This document shows positions 54,719 through 64,000 of a stretch of DNA of 64,000 nt, piece by piece. Under the pieces are notes generated by a model that had not been told where the DNA came from, searched no databases, and worked only from the letters and a program-made list of their open reading frames with translations. Origin of the DNA: Adiantum capillus-veneris (taxonomy: Eukaryota > Streptophyta > Polypodiopsida > Polypodiales > Pteridaceae); the NCBI GenBank assembly GCA_014529385.2, contig CM043968.1, forward strand, positions 26,795,013-26,859,012, in the 5' to 3' direction. The position numbers were made by a program, and so were the translations under genes. How positions within the stretch are numbered: position 1 is the first letter of the stretch; each line of letters opens with the position of its first letter.

Positions 54719-55597
54719 TGTAAGGTGGAGCAGAAGTGAATGTTGAACTTTGCTTAAGATGAGTGCTCCGAACTGTGCTCAAGATACCTTTTACCTACGG
54801 AAGGGAGAGCCTTCCGTTCCTGTAGTGAGAGAGTGCAATGGACACAAACAAAGAGAATAGACACTGTGAATGAAGGTCTCAGACTGAGAGATAGAGAGAG
54901 AATGTTGTCAAACCCTCCTCCGAAGGCCCCACTCTCTATGGCGAGAGCGGTCTACTTATGATTGCACAAATCTCCACAATGCTTGGACTTGCCGACGATG
55001 AGGACGACGAGACGGGCTGAAATGTGAGAATGCTAAGGGGTGAAATCTGCAAATCTTTATCTGCTGAATTTTGACTCTATGTCGGTGACGATGTCGATGG
55101 CGACGACGACGACGACGTGCTGAAAACTGAAAACGCTGATGCTTGTGTTGGTTCCGTCGCAGTAGATCTGCAAAACGCTGAAATGCCTGGCAGATGCAAA
55201 AACGCTAGGGCTGAAAATCTGACTTGCGGTGGAAATCTTCTAACGCTAGGGCTGATCTGCTGTCGCTGCGCAAATCTGCTAATGCTAAGAGTCTTCTGCT
55301 TCTTGTTGTCGCCAAGTTGTTGCCAATGCAAAAACGCTTGCTGATCTGGTCTAAAAACGCAAGCCTTTTGCTGTGATGCAAAAACGCTAGGCCTCTTGGG
55401 GGTTCTGCTGAGAAGTTGCTTGTTGATCGTGTGCTCCTGCTGCCTCTTCTGCCAGAAAGTGCTAGCTTTGGTTTGCTTATATATTATCTTAGCAAAATTG
55501 CCCTACCTAGTTCCCAATAAAAGTCACTTAATAAATAAGTGAAAAATGTCAAAAATAGGGAAAATAGGTTTAATGCACTGAAAAATCCCCCTGATGG
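54719..55597. repeat. direct repeat copy 2, AAAACGCT-rich
   Basis: Begins TGTAAGGTGGAGCAGAAGTG and ends CCCCTGATGG at 55597, where Gypsy sequence resumes. It has the same order of blocks as copy 1, with about six AAAACGC motifs. The two copies are 60 bp apart. Either they are LTR-like ends of a very short element or a tandem duplication. The pair replaces the 3' module and 3' LTR expected for the Gypsy element to the right. Confidence 0.8.
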
Positions 55598-57416
55598 AAT
55601 GCAGGAAAGTTCTTGAACTTAACCAAGAACCGCCTTCGGACTTTACCTTTCTTCGTATCCGTATGTGCCAAAATCTGTTCAGGAACAAGGATCTCCTCGT
55701 TTTCTTCCACTTCGGGTTGCTCATCAGGCTCCCCATCATCAGGCACATCTCACCCTTAACAGGTTTCAAGAGACTCACATGCAATGCATTGTGAATCCTC
55801 CAAGTATCTGGCAGTTTCAGTCGGAAGGAGACTTCATTTATCTTTTCAGTAATCTGGAAAGGGCCGTAGTATCGCATACTAAGCTTTGGAAAAAGCCTCT
55901 CCTTTCCCTTTTTCTTTCGTAGGCGTGCCTTCTCAAAACGTAAGAGCACCCAATCATCCTCCTTCAATTTCATGTCGCGACGATGGAGATCCGCTGCCTT
56001 TTTCTGTCGTTCTTGAGACTTCTGCAAAGTCTCGCGAACCTTGGCAAAAGCCGTATCCAGATCTTGCGTATATTCATCCGCTTCAAAGATCTTATCTTTC
56101 GTGCTCAGGAAGGGTGGAACCTTCGCAGCACCTTCAACAATCTCAAATGGCGCCTTCCCCGTCGACGAGTGTATCGTGTTATTGTAGGCAAATTCCACCA
56201 AAGGTAAATATCTTTCCCATTGAGTCTTCTGATCTGAGATATAAGACTTCAATAAATCTAGAACCACTGAATTGGCAATCTCGGATTGCACATCAGTTTG
56301 CGGGTGGAACGATGACGAGAACTGCAACCGCGTGTCAATGTTCTCCCAAATTGCCTTCCAAAACAAACTCGTAAATCTGGGGTCTCTGTCGGAGACAATT
56401 GTCTCAGGCATGCCATGTAATCTAAAAATCTGGGCCACCAACAGTCTCGCTAAGTGATCCGGCTTGACTGTTTTCTTCACTGGAATGAAATGAGCCTGTT
56501 TGCTAAATCTGTCAATAACAGTCCAGATACCATCGTGACCACTCTGTGTTCTCTGGAGATCAAAAATGAAATCCATCTCTATACTTTCCCAGGGGCGGGT
56601 GGGTATGGGTAAAGCCTGTAACAATCCGTGTGCTTTATGCCTGTCAAACTTGACCTTCTGGCATACCAAGCAACTGTGCACAAACACTTCCACATCTTTC
56701 TTGAGACTCGGCCAAAAGAAATATCTCTCTACCCCTTTCATGGTGGTAGCAATGCCGTGGTGACCCGTAAAAGGTGGACAGTGGTATTCAGTCATAACCT
56801 TCTCCCTCAACGCTTGTGTAACGCACAACATAGTCTTTTTCATCAAGTAGCCTTCCCGAAGGGAGTATCCAGCTAGTGTCTCCCCATCCCGTAGCCGTGT
56901 GAAAATATCTGCAAAATTTGTATCTGTGGCATACTGATCGACCATATCCTCGAAGCTCCTATGATGTATCGCGGGAATAGCCAGAACCAACGGTTTCCGA
57001 GACAAAGCATCTGCCATCACATTCTTCTGTCCCTGCACATGGACAATCTGGAAGTGAAACTGTGACAAGATGTTCGCCCACCGCATCTGCTTTTCCGAAA
57101 GCTGCTTCTGTGACAAGAAGTAGCGCAAACTCTGACGGTCTGTAAAGACAGTAAAATCCGCTCCGAGTAGGTAGTGCCGCCACTGAGTAAGAGCATGGAT
57201 CACTGCCAAAAGCTCTTTCTCATATATCTGTGCTGTCATCTCCGGCCTAGAGAACAATCGGCTCTCGTAAGCAATGACATGGCCTTCTTGCATCAAGACC
57301 GCACCCAGACTACGACCATAAGCATCACAAAATATTTCAAATGACTTCTGCAAGTCCGGCAAAGTCAAATTTGGTCCTGCAGTCAATTTCTCTTTCAATG
57401 TCTGAAAGGCAGTCAC
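55598..57416 (-). CDS. Gypsy RNase H - integrase - chromodomain region, largely open frame
   Basis: A continuous minus-strand frame of 630 codons (57416-55524) starting within RNase H; it runs past the element edge at its end. RNase H: SLGAVLMQEGHVIAYESRLF, TDRQSLRYF, VMADALSRKP. The integrase HHCC finger is YHCPPFTGHHGIATTMKG followed by HSCLVCQKVK. The core has DFIFD, SDRDPRFTSLFW and TDVQSEIANS as the D, D, E segments, with spacing normal for Ty3/Gypsy. A GPF-like YYGPFQITEKINEVSFRLKL follows. The last part frameshifts in the chromodomain (MSNPKWKKTRRSLFLN is out of frame), so the chromodomain is lost. The start is artificial: the upstream RT is separated by a shift near 57416-57450. Confidence 0.82.
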
Positions 57417-57449
57417 CTCTGTGGATCCCCATGAGAAAGGTACTCCTTT

Positions 57450-58290
57450 CTATGTCAAGATATGCAAAGGGGAGGCAACCTCTGCAAACTTTTGTATGAA
57501 CCGCTTGTAGTACGAACACAGTCCCAAGAAGCTTCTAACTTCATGGACATTCCTCAAATCGGGCCAATCACGGATAGTCTCTATCTTGGCCGGATCCATT
57601 TGCACTCCTGCTGCTGCTGACACAATGTGCCCCAAAAAGTGTATCTCTGGTAGGAAAAATTCACTTTTCTTTGCATTAATCACTAACTTGTGATCTCGTA
57701 ATGCCTGAAAGACCTGAAGCAGATGATCTCTGTGTTCTACCTCATTCTTGGAGAAAACAATGATGTCGTCAAAGAAAGTGCCAACAAATAGCCTGTACTC
57801 TCGAAAAAAATCATGTCCATCATCCTGTTAAATGTCGCAGGAGCATTGGTTAAGCCAAAAGGCATCACCAAAAACTCAAATAACCCAAAAGTCGTCCGAA
57901 AAGCTGTCTTGTAGACGTCTCCCGGCGCGATCCTGATCTGATGATATCCACTCTTCAAGTCAATCCTGCTAAAGCACGAGGATCCCTGTAACCTGTCGAG
58001 TATATCATCGATCGTAGGAATTGGAAATCTGTTCTTGATGGTGATTTTGTTGAGAGCTGTATAATCGATGCACATTCTCCAAGATCCGTCTTTCTTCAAA
58101 ACCAACAACATTGGAGAGCAATACGGTGAAGTCCTAGGCTTGACAAGACCCTTTTCCAAGAGGTCTTTCACTGGGTTCATAATCTTTTCATTCTGTACTC
58201 GGCTCACACGGTAAGGTGGCCGATTCGGTGGCGTGCTTCCAGGTATCAGATCAATGGTCTGATCTTGAGGCCCTCTGAAAAGCAATCAGC
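57450..58290 (-). pseudogene. Gypsy reverse transcriptase (broken)
   Basis: Frame 58285-57737 begins near [20 protein letters not shown], then [56 protein letters not shown] and, after a one-base shift, the active site [10 protein letters not shown] near 57770. Frame 57683-57450 continues with SEFFLPEIHFLGHIVSA and EVRSFLGLCSYYKRF. Closest in the window to the RT at 25750-26070. Confidence 0.83.
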
Positions 58291-58439
58291 ATGAGTGTGG
58301 AGAAAAATCTTGGCGTTCTTTTGATTAGGTCAAAACATATTCAATGTTTATCCATCGTTTAGTTCTCTCCCAAAAGAATGAGTAAGACACTGAAGTTCAT
58401 CAAGTACAATCCCTAAGCCCTTCATTTATCAAAGTCGCT

Positions 58440-59587
58440 TTCTCGGCCCGGTAGTCAACCACGGCGTAGTTCTTGTGGTACCAAGGGATCCTGAGTAGAA
58501 CGTCACTCGCGTGCCCTGAACACCCCTGTCATTGCAACAGAAGTTTGCCAATGCTCGGTGTAATGGCAACATCCCATCCGGGTGCCAGTCGAACTACCTC
58601 TGCCTGTGGCGTCAGTCTGTCGGGCGTAATTCCAAATCGAGCCGCCAATTCCAAGTGAAAAGAAGTTGGCCTTGGCTCCTTCAAAAGAGCTTCCTGATCC
58701 TTCACTTTGCCCCAAAAAGCGGCAAAGTTTGTACTTTCATTCATTTGATTCGGTGCAAGTCCCACTCCATGTGGTACCAGTTCTGCTTTTCTATCTGCCT
58801 TTTCTGCCACGTTCCTCAGCTGCTCTCGTCGTTCTTTATCATTCTGTTCTTTCTGTGCCTTATTAGGGCACTTCGCGGAGATATGTCCCTGTTCCCCGCA
58901 TCCAAAGCACTTCCCCTCTTTGATGAAGCGAGCTCTCTCCTCAGGAGTAAGCTTGGGTCGTGCATCCTTTTTCTCTGGGTTGCTCTTTTTCTTTCTACTT
59001 TCATTCCCAGAAGTCTGTTCGGCTCGTTGTGTCATGGCCTCATCTGTGGGGTAGGTCAGACTGCCAGAGTGAATGGCAAAGCCCCGCTTCGCATTACTCA
59101 TCAACTCCTGAATAGAAGCTGACTTTTGTTCCAAGCAGTGATCTCGGATCTCTCTAGGTAGACCCAAGGTAAGCCGCTTAATCTGTTCTCTGAACAAGAT
59201 CTTCTTGAATGAAGAGGCAGGTAGAAAAGAGCTCCAGAATCTTTCACAATAAGCATTGATTGCATCTTTCTTGGTCATCCGAAGATGGTTCCAAGCAGCT
59301 CGTATATCTCGTTCATATTCTTGCGTCAACCAAGCAGAAATAAAAAGCTTTTTAAATTTCAGCCATTTAACTGGCGCAGTCTTGTTTAAAAGAAGCGTGG
59401 ACCACCAAGTACGAGCATTCCCCTTAAAATAAGAGGCAGCTCTCCGAATTTTAGAGTGCTCTGAATAGCGTCCTCCCGCGAAAGCGATGTCAAACTGCTG
59501 TATAAAAGACAAAGCCTTCGAAGCATCGGAGTATCCCGAAAAAGTATTAAACTTAAGTGCTTGGCCACCTTCCTTAAACTCGTGCAC
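58440..59587 (-). pseudogene. Gag core, zinc knuckle and damaged protease
   Basis: Frame 59587-58529 is open for 352 codons: HEFKEGGQALKFNTFSGYSD, the Gag core, then the knuckle CFGCGEQGHISAKC near 58910. The protease segment has lost the bases that encode the catalytic Asp (LLKEPRPTSF in this frame; EGAKANF in another), so no DGG or DSG remains. A later part with VVDYRA-like codons is seen near 58450. Confidence 0.82.
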
Positions 59588-60325
59588 TTTCTTGCTTTTA
59601 TCTTCGAGAAAGTCATACTAGTTGGCTTTGTAAAAATTCTTCTTGTTCGCATAAAAGTTTCCGTTGTTAAGAGTCTGAACTGTCCGTAGACGAGTCCTCT
59701 AGAAGTGTCACTCACTGTGCGAGACTTAGACTTCCTTGCCTTTTTCTTGCCCTTTCCGAAGCGTTGTTTCTTGCTTCGCTTTTTGCTTTTCCTGTCTTCT
59801 TTGCTCGAATCTGAAGAGCTAGAAGAAGAAGAAGAACTGGGTACTCCTTCAAATCGAACACGCTTCTTCTGTTTCTTTGCCTTGTCAAAAGTCGACTGAC
59901 AACCCAAATATCCCGGGAAGTCGGTGCTTTTCTTTTGCTTTTTGCCGTGCTTTTTTGGCTTTCTTTTGCGCGTCAAAAAGCTTAGCAATCCGTTCATCAA
60001 CCACCTCTTGTAATTCCTTCTCTGAATATTTCTTGTGAGCAAAAGGTTTCTTGAAAGCAGATTTTGGGGGTGGTGTAGTGGTTTTCTGCCACTGTGCATG
60101 CACTTCCTGAAAAGAAGTCTCGCTCATATATTTTGCCAATTTCGGGTCCTTCGCAAAATTGAGCATCATCTTCGTTGCATCACCGATCAACTGGCGACGC
60201 TCCATCTCTCGCCACTCCGCCTGAGTAGGCCGAGGCGGGCCATACTCTCTGCCAGAATCTTCGTTGTGATCCCTGCCCGCATCTCCAGATGCAGAGGGAG
60301 TCGACTGATCCTTGCGTGAAGCCAT
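59588..60325 (-). pseudogene. gag N-terminal part (broken)
   Basis: Start MASRKDQSTPSASGDAGRDH at 60325, the same start as in the sister copies. One frameshift near 59930 leads into the frame with SSSSSSSSSDSSKEDRKSKK and the Lys-rich KQRFGKGKKKARKSKSR, then a second shift into the Gag core frame. Confidence 0.8.
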
Positions 60326-60382
60326 AGGTGCTGCGGAAAAAAAATTGGGGATCGGATTTCTCGTAGAAGAGAAATCGGCCGT

Positions 60383-60394
60383 GCTCTGATACCA
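60383..60394 (-). other. primer binding site, initiator tRNA-Met
   Basis: The complement of TGGTATCAGAGC, one base from the LTR. Confidence 0.93.
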
Positions 60395-60395
60395 C

Positions 60396-60897
60396 TGTAA
60401 CAGACTTGGACACTCCAAGTCAAGAATCAACCGCGACAGCACCAAATAACCACTTCAAAACAATTCACAGATCACAATAGATTTGCACTGGCCCGGCGGA
60501 GTTCCGTGCCTAGAGATATTGGCCCCAAAGACTGGCGCCCCTTTCGGTATTTCTTTTTATATTAATCACATCAAAGTACAAGAGAGTGGCTAGGGTTTCA
60601 CTCTCAGACTCTGCGTCCAGATGCTCTGAGAAGTGAAGCCCTCACCACTTATTTAAAGATACAAGGGATGCCCAAAAGCAGAGCCCCAAAAGCTTTTAAA
60701 ATAAAAAGCATCAGTTCTCTCTCTCTCTTAGAGTCTTTTCTCTTTTTTTTTATAAAAAAAAGCAAAATTCGCGTCACTCAAAAAAAAAAAAAAAAAAAAG
60801 CCACCGCGATTTCCGGAATTTTAGGGTTTCTGGCAGAAATTAGGCTTTGCAGGAATTTTAGGGTTTCTGTTGTCCGCCACGTCATCACTTTGTGACA
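60396..60897 (-). repeat. 5' LTR of Gypsy element 55598-60897
   Basis: 502 bp, TGTAACAGACTTGG to TTTGTGACA. The stem ACTTGGA-CAC-TCCAAGT is at 60404-60420. U3 has two TTTTAGGGTTTCTG telo-box-like units (about 60821 and 60857) and GCCACGTCATCAC at about 60878. It is the same subfamily as the solo LTR at 23036. Confidence 0.92.
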
Positions 60898-61312
60898 CTC
60901 TCTCTATGGGGGCCTCGATGTACGGACTCAGCTAGCAATGCAGTGGCTCCTCAACATTGAATTCACGTAGCCTCTTGAATGTTTGAAACCTTGGTCCCAT
61001 TACTTGTGGGTTGTGGCCCCAAGGGAGTCTCCTGCCACATGACGAGCTACAAGTATGCTGCTGCATGCACATTCCCTTACCCAGGATGCTAATGGTAAGT
61101 GGTAGCATCTCATGCTCTCTTCTTCCTCCTCCTCCGTGCCCATTTCCCATTGTGAGGGTTGGCATTGGGCAGCCATATGCATCCTCTTTGTGTCTCCGCT
61201 CAGCAGACTCTCTCTCTCTCTCTTGAATAACAGGTCTTGAGTTCAACTCCTCGTCGGCTAGATCTATAAGGTCTCTTGGGATAGTTTCCTACGACGTTAA
61301 AACAATCTTCTT
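60898..61312. other. no gene seen
   Basis: Flank right of the Gypsy element; short frames only, with a small CT run near 61208. Confidence 0.4.
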
Positions 61313-61314
61313 CT

Positions 61315-61382
<68 letters not shown>
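61313..61382 (+). repeat. (TC)n(AC)n compound microsatellite
   Basis: A TC tract to about 61338 passing directly into AC repeats to 61382. Confidence 0.95.
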
Positions 61383-61384
<2 letters not shown>

Positions 61385-61792
61385 CCTATCTCAGAAGCCA
61401 AGGACAATGACCTGGGATTCATATGTTGTATAAGAATGTAGAGTAGGTGAGGTGCTCAATTGTGTTGCTCTGGAAACTGCTTTTTAAGACATTATTTTAA
61501 TGTCAAAGTGTGATATTATGAAATTGTTTTTAAGTAATGGCTCTAACCTCTACAGGCTACAGCCCCTCCCCTCCCTTTTTGAGCTGAACAATGTTGTGTG
61601 TATTGCAGGTTTACTCTTGGGGTCTACTGGCCTACTTTGATGGTGGTGGTTGGCAGAGCAATTGCTGGCACAGGAGGATGAGAAATTTGCTGGCAATATC
61701 AAACCTGAGCAAGGAAGACTGGAAACATGCTATAGTTTTTGGCAAACTTTTATTGAGCATTGCGTTGCAGCTGGCATATTTGCCTTCATGAT
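61383..61792. other. unassigned, possible short exon-like frame
   Basis: The frame 61591-61791 (...VYSWGLLAYFDGGGWQSNCW...) is preceded by GTGTATTGCAG, a fair splice acceptor at about 61609. I do not recognise the peptide and see no matching exons. Confidence 0.25.
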
Positions 61793-61960
61793 GTAGTGGC
61801 TAGATGGATGTTTTGCTCATGTTATGGGTTCCCATTAAGGAGATGCAATGTGTTCTAGTTGACATTATTGCCCTCACGTTGCAGTGGCTAGATGGACTAT
61901 TTTGCTCATGTTCTGCGATCCCATTAAGGAGATACATGTGTTGCAATTGATGTTAACGGA
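61793..61960 (+). repeat. 88-bp two-copy tandem repeat
   Basis: Two units starting G(T/C)AGTGGCTAGATGGA at 61793 and 61881, sharing TTTTGCTCATGTT and CCCATTAAGGAGAT. Confidence 0.8.
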
Positions 61961-62513
61961 GGAGTTCGCTCTGGATGCTAACCCTCCCGACTTTCCGAGG
62001 GTGCATGGATGATGGCTCACCTATAACGCGTTGGGAAAGATTTTCTTGGGGATGTCGACTGTGATGGCCGGTCCTTGGTGGCTTCTGTTGGTTTCGCATC
62101 GGTGGCACCTGCATGCGGTGTCTGGTTTCTTTTTGCTGCGGCATGATTGAAGTCTACTACGTTCTACTTTTGGCTTTATTTGGTGGCATTCTCGAGGCAT
62201 GCGGTTTGCTGGTGGCAGAGGCGCTGTCATGGTGGCACCTAAAGTTTGCACTGCTGGTGATGGGGACGATGGGCCCCGCCTGTTCAGCTTGCTTTCTGAT
62301 ACTCTGTCCTGTGCTTTGGGGTTGGCCCCCCGTGTTCTGGCTAGTTTTCAGTTAGGTTTTTTTGAGGGTTGCACCCTTGCTAGCCAATGTATGGTCGGTT
62401 GGATATTGCTCATGGTAGTTTATGATGTCATGGCTCGGTCCGAGCATGGCTTGTCTTTGTAAATTTTTTGGTTCTGTTAGTATACTACTCACGATTGCAA
62501 AAAAAAAAAAAAA
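61961..62513 (+). repeat. probable LINE 3' tail ending in an A-run
   Basis: The last part, ending TTTTTTGGTTCTGTTAGTATAC and a 15-base A-run (62499-62513), looks like the 3' UTR and tail of a plant LINE. The preceding 500 bp has no open frame. No TSD could be fixed. Confidence 0.45.
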
Positions 62514-62736
62514 GAGATGAGGCTATTATATTGCAATATCCATGAATGAAATAACCGTTTGTTAAGTTCTTGAGAGCAGCCAACCCATGTTAATGGTGGG
62601 TTCTTTGAAGAATAATGATAAAGAAAGGGCAGCCACAAGGCATGTGGTAGATTGTATGTAGACAAATCAAATGTGGCATTATGTTTATGTGCAAGCAAGT
62701 GCTTATGAAAGGCTCTCGATCTCTCCATCTCTCTCG

Positions 62737-63630
62737 GATAGAGTCGTTACAGAAGTTGGGCACAAAGATGGCTTTCTACAGAGAGCATCTTCTCCACCTC
62801 ATGGGGGATGGGTTTGTGATTCGACCTAGCTATATAGACACGAATCTTTCTCATGGTTTGCATTGTGCCATTGGCCAGATATGCACGTCTTCACATCAAC
62901 CCGAGATTGAGACTGGCAGATTCAGAGGGACACCAACAGATAGCAGAATATGCCGCTTATGCCATCTAGAGCCAGAGACAGAAGTACATTACATATGTCA
63001 TTGCACAGTGTACTATGAGATATGAGGTCGTTTTCATTGTCTATTCAGAGAAGGTTTTGGGCCTCTATCTAGGGTCATGAGTTATGAGGATCAAAGATGT
63101 CTTGGGCTATATCTACTTGAGTTACACAGGCATAGAGAAACTTTAATGAGGAGAGCTAAATAGAGACAACCCCAGAGACAGATCACAGATTTCTTTACAC
63201 TGGATATTGTACACCCAGAAGAACATACAGAGGAGCAGCCAACTGTGGAGAGGTCTACTTGCGCGACTGGTATTCTCATAGACCGAGCATTGGAGTTAGG
63301 GAGATCTAGACGACCCCGATGGAGAAGAGGAGCTACACAATTTCGAAGGAGGCTATAGCAAAGGATTCGAGCCATACTCTTTCATCGTCCACAGAGTGTA
63401 GATGCAGATGGATCTCTATGAAGATAGATCTCTACTCCCCTCCCATATTGTCTTCACATTGTACTGCTTAGTTTAGGATCTTGCAGTATTTATATTTTGT
63501 TATCCTAGTTTAATTTATTTTGTTAATCTGACTTTGTATCAGATACACCGCATTGTAACTTTTTGGTCTCATAGGTCACTTTGGCCTTTTGCAGACGTTA
63601 ATATAACATTTCATTTCATTTCATTTTTTC
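62737..63630 (+). pseudogene. LINE ORF2 C-terminal end and 3' UTR
   Basis: A frame up to 63025 and beyond encodes LHCAIGQICTSSHQPEIETG, RFRGTPTDSRICRLCHLEPE and TEVHYICHCTVYYEI, a C-terminal Cys/His segment typical of non-LTR retrotransposons (CxxC...H...C). The frame carries TGA at 63023 and TAG near 63161 and 63355, each one C-to-T change from CGA or CAG. A 3' UTR then ends in ATTTCATTTCATTTCATTT. The family differs from the LINE at 37797. The portion upstream (62514-62736) shows no RT. Confidence 0.72.
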
Positions 63631-64000
63631 TCTCTCTCTCTCTCTGCGCAAAGTAACATGGTCATTTTGCATTTTGGTAATGTGCAAATGAGTTACACTC
63701 TTGACCACATTGAGAGATAAAGTGATTGGACAAGCACAACATATTGTGAAATGCCCAAACATAGAGGAGACCGGTCATGGGTAGTCTAAAGAGGAGAGGT
63801 GGGTGGAAAGAGCTAGAAGTGCTCTTTACTCCTTCTAATTTGAGTGTGTGTGTTAATCTCTTTGGAATTTCCGCGAGGAGGAGCTTAAAAAAATTCTATA
63901 GTCTATGTGTGTCTGTGTAATGTGTGTGTGTGTGGGGGGGGGGGGGGGGGGGGGGGGGTAGAGGGAGAGGGAGAAAAATGTGCATGTTTAAAAACTTATT
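63631..64000. other. no gene seen; G-run at 63934-63958
   Basis: A CT run, then unassigned sequence, a GT-rich stretch and a G-run of about 25 bases near the right edge. Confidence 0.45.

Larger units (their letters stand above)
55598..60897 (-). mobile_element. well-preserved Gypsy element lacking its 3' LTR
   Basis: 5' LTR 60396-60897, PBS complement 60383-60394, gag, protease, RT, RNase H, integrase and chromodomain in order on the minus strand. It has the longest open pol frame of any copy here. The sequence stops at about 55598, just past the chromodomain, against the direct-repeat pair. No 3' LTR is recognisable, unless the fragment at 52420-53673 with its TACCCC end is part of it. Confidence 0.87.

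Noticed and set aside
53680-55597. The direct repeats as LTRs of a TRIM element
   Set aside because: No PBS or polypurine tract in the 60-bp gap, no CA ends and no flanking TSD; left as unclassified.
1-64000. CRISPR array, bacterial operons, riboswitches
   Set aside because: No direct repeats with unique spacers, no Shine-Dalgarno-led operons; introns and plant retrotransposons show nuclear plant DNA.
1-64000. tRNA or rRNA genes
   Set aside because: The only tRNA-like matches are the 12-base primer sites next to LTRs; no cloverleaf or A/B box pair was recognised by eye.

Overview
This window is nuclear DNA of a land plant with a repeat-rich genome. The evidence is a multi-exon SAS10/UTP3 gene with short GT-AG introns, Ty3/Gypsy elements primed by initiator-tRNA-Met (PBS TGGTATCAGAGC) and carrying a chromodomain, plant-type LINEs whose ORF1 has a DUF4283-like domain, hAT transposons with DUF659, and TTTAGGG-type telomere motifs in one LTR subfamily. 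The abundance of nested elements and long GA/CT tracts would suit a fern, lycophyte or gymnosperm, but the sequence does not settle the lineage.

Only one host gene is clearly recognised: the 3' fourteen exons of SAS10 (16830-20087, +). I find no 5' exons in the window. The DNA to its left is stacked transposons: a Copia-type LTR with PBS (247-531), a Gypsy LTR (627-1300), a LINE remnant (1305-4470), a DUF4283/zinc-knuckle reading frame on the minus strand (5088-6695) split by a solo LTR, a deletion-derivative Gypsy element (6707-9399, TSD ACAAG) and a full-length Gypsy element (9693-16379, minus, TSD GAAAG).

Right of SAS10 lies a degenerate 48-bp repeat array, then a hAT transposon (21338-32494, TSD ATTGCCCT). 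It was split by a full-length minus-strand Gypsy element (21543-29125, TSD TCCCA), which itself holds a telo-box-rich solo LTR (23036-23715). A small relative of the hAT sits in its transposase gene (31040-31200). A Copia RT/RNase H fragment (32698-34017) follows, split by another solo LTR, then a truncated Gypsy element (34018-36899) whose LTR holds a second non-autonomous member of the same hAT family (34277-35090, TSD ATTTAAAG).

From 37342 to 52419 is a plus-strand Gypsy element. Its 5' LTR was split by a near full-length LINE (37797-44576, 14-bp TSD). Its RNase H region was split by a second hAT (48232-51930), which has perfect 13-bp TIRs and an apparently intact five-exon, 797-codon transposase. 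The right end holds an inverted LTR fragment, a pair of ~0.9-1 kb direct repeats rich in AAAACGCT, a well-preserved minus-strand Gypsy element (to 60897), LINE tails and simple repeats.

The Gypsy copies are one family and share features I can see repeatedly: a Ser/Asp- then Lys-rich N-terminal Gag extension, a DGGAKANF protease motif in place of D[S/T]GA, FFDD in RT, U3 arrays of TGACGTGGCA and GTACGG motifs, a covarying stem-loop at the LTR end beside the PBS, and a hairpin just upstream of the polypurine tract.
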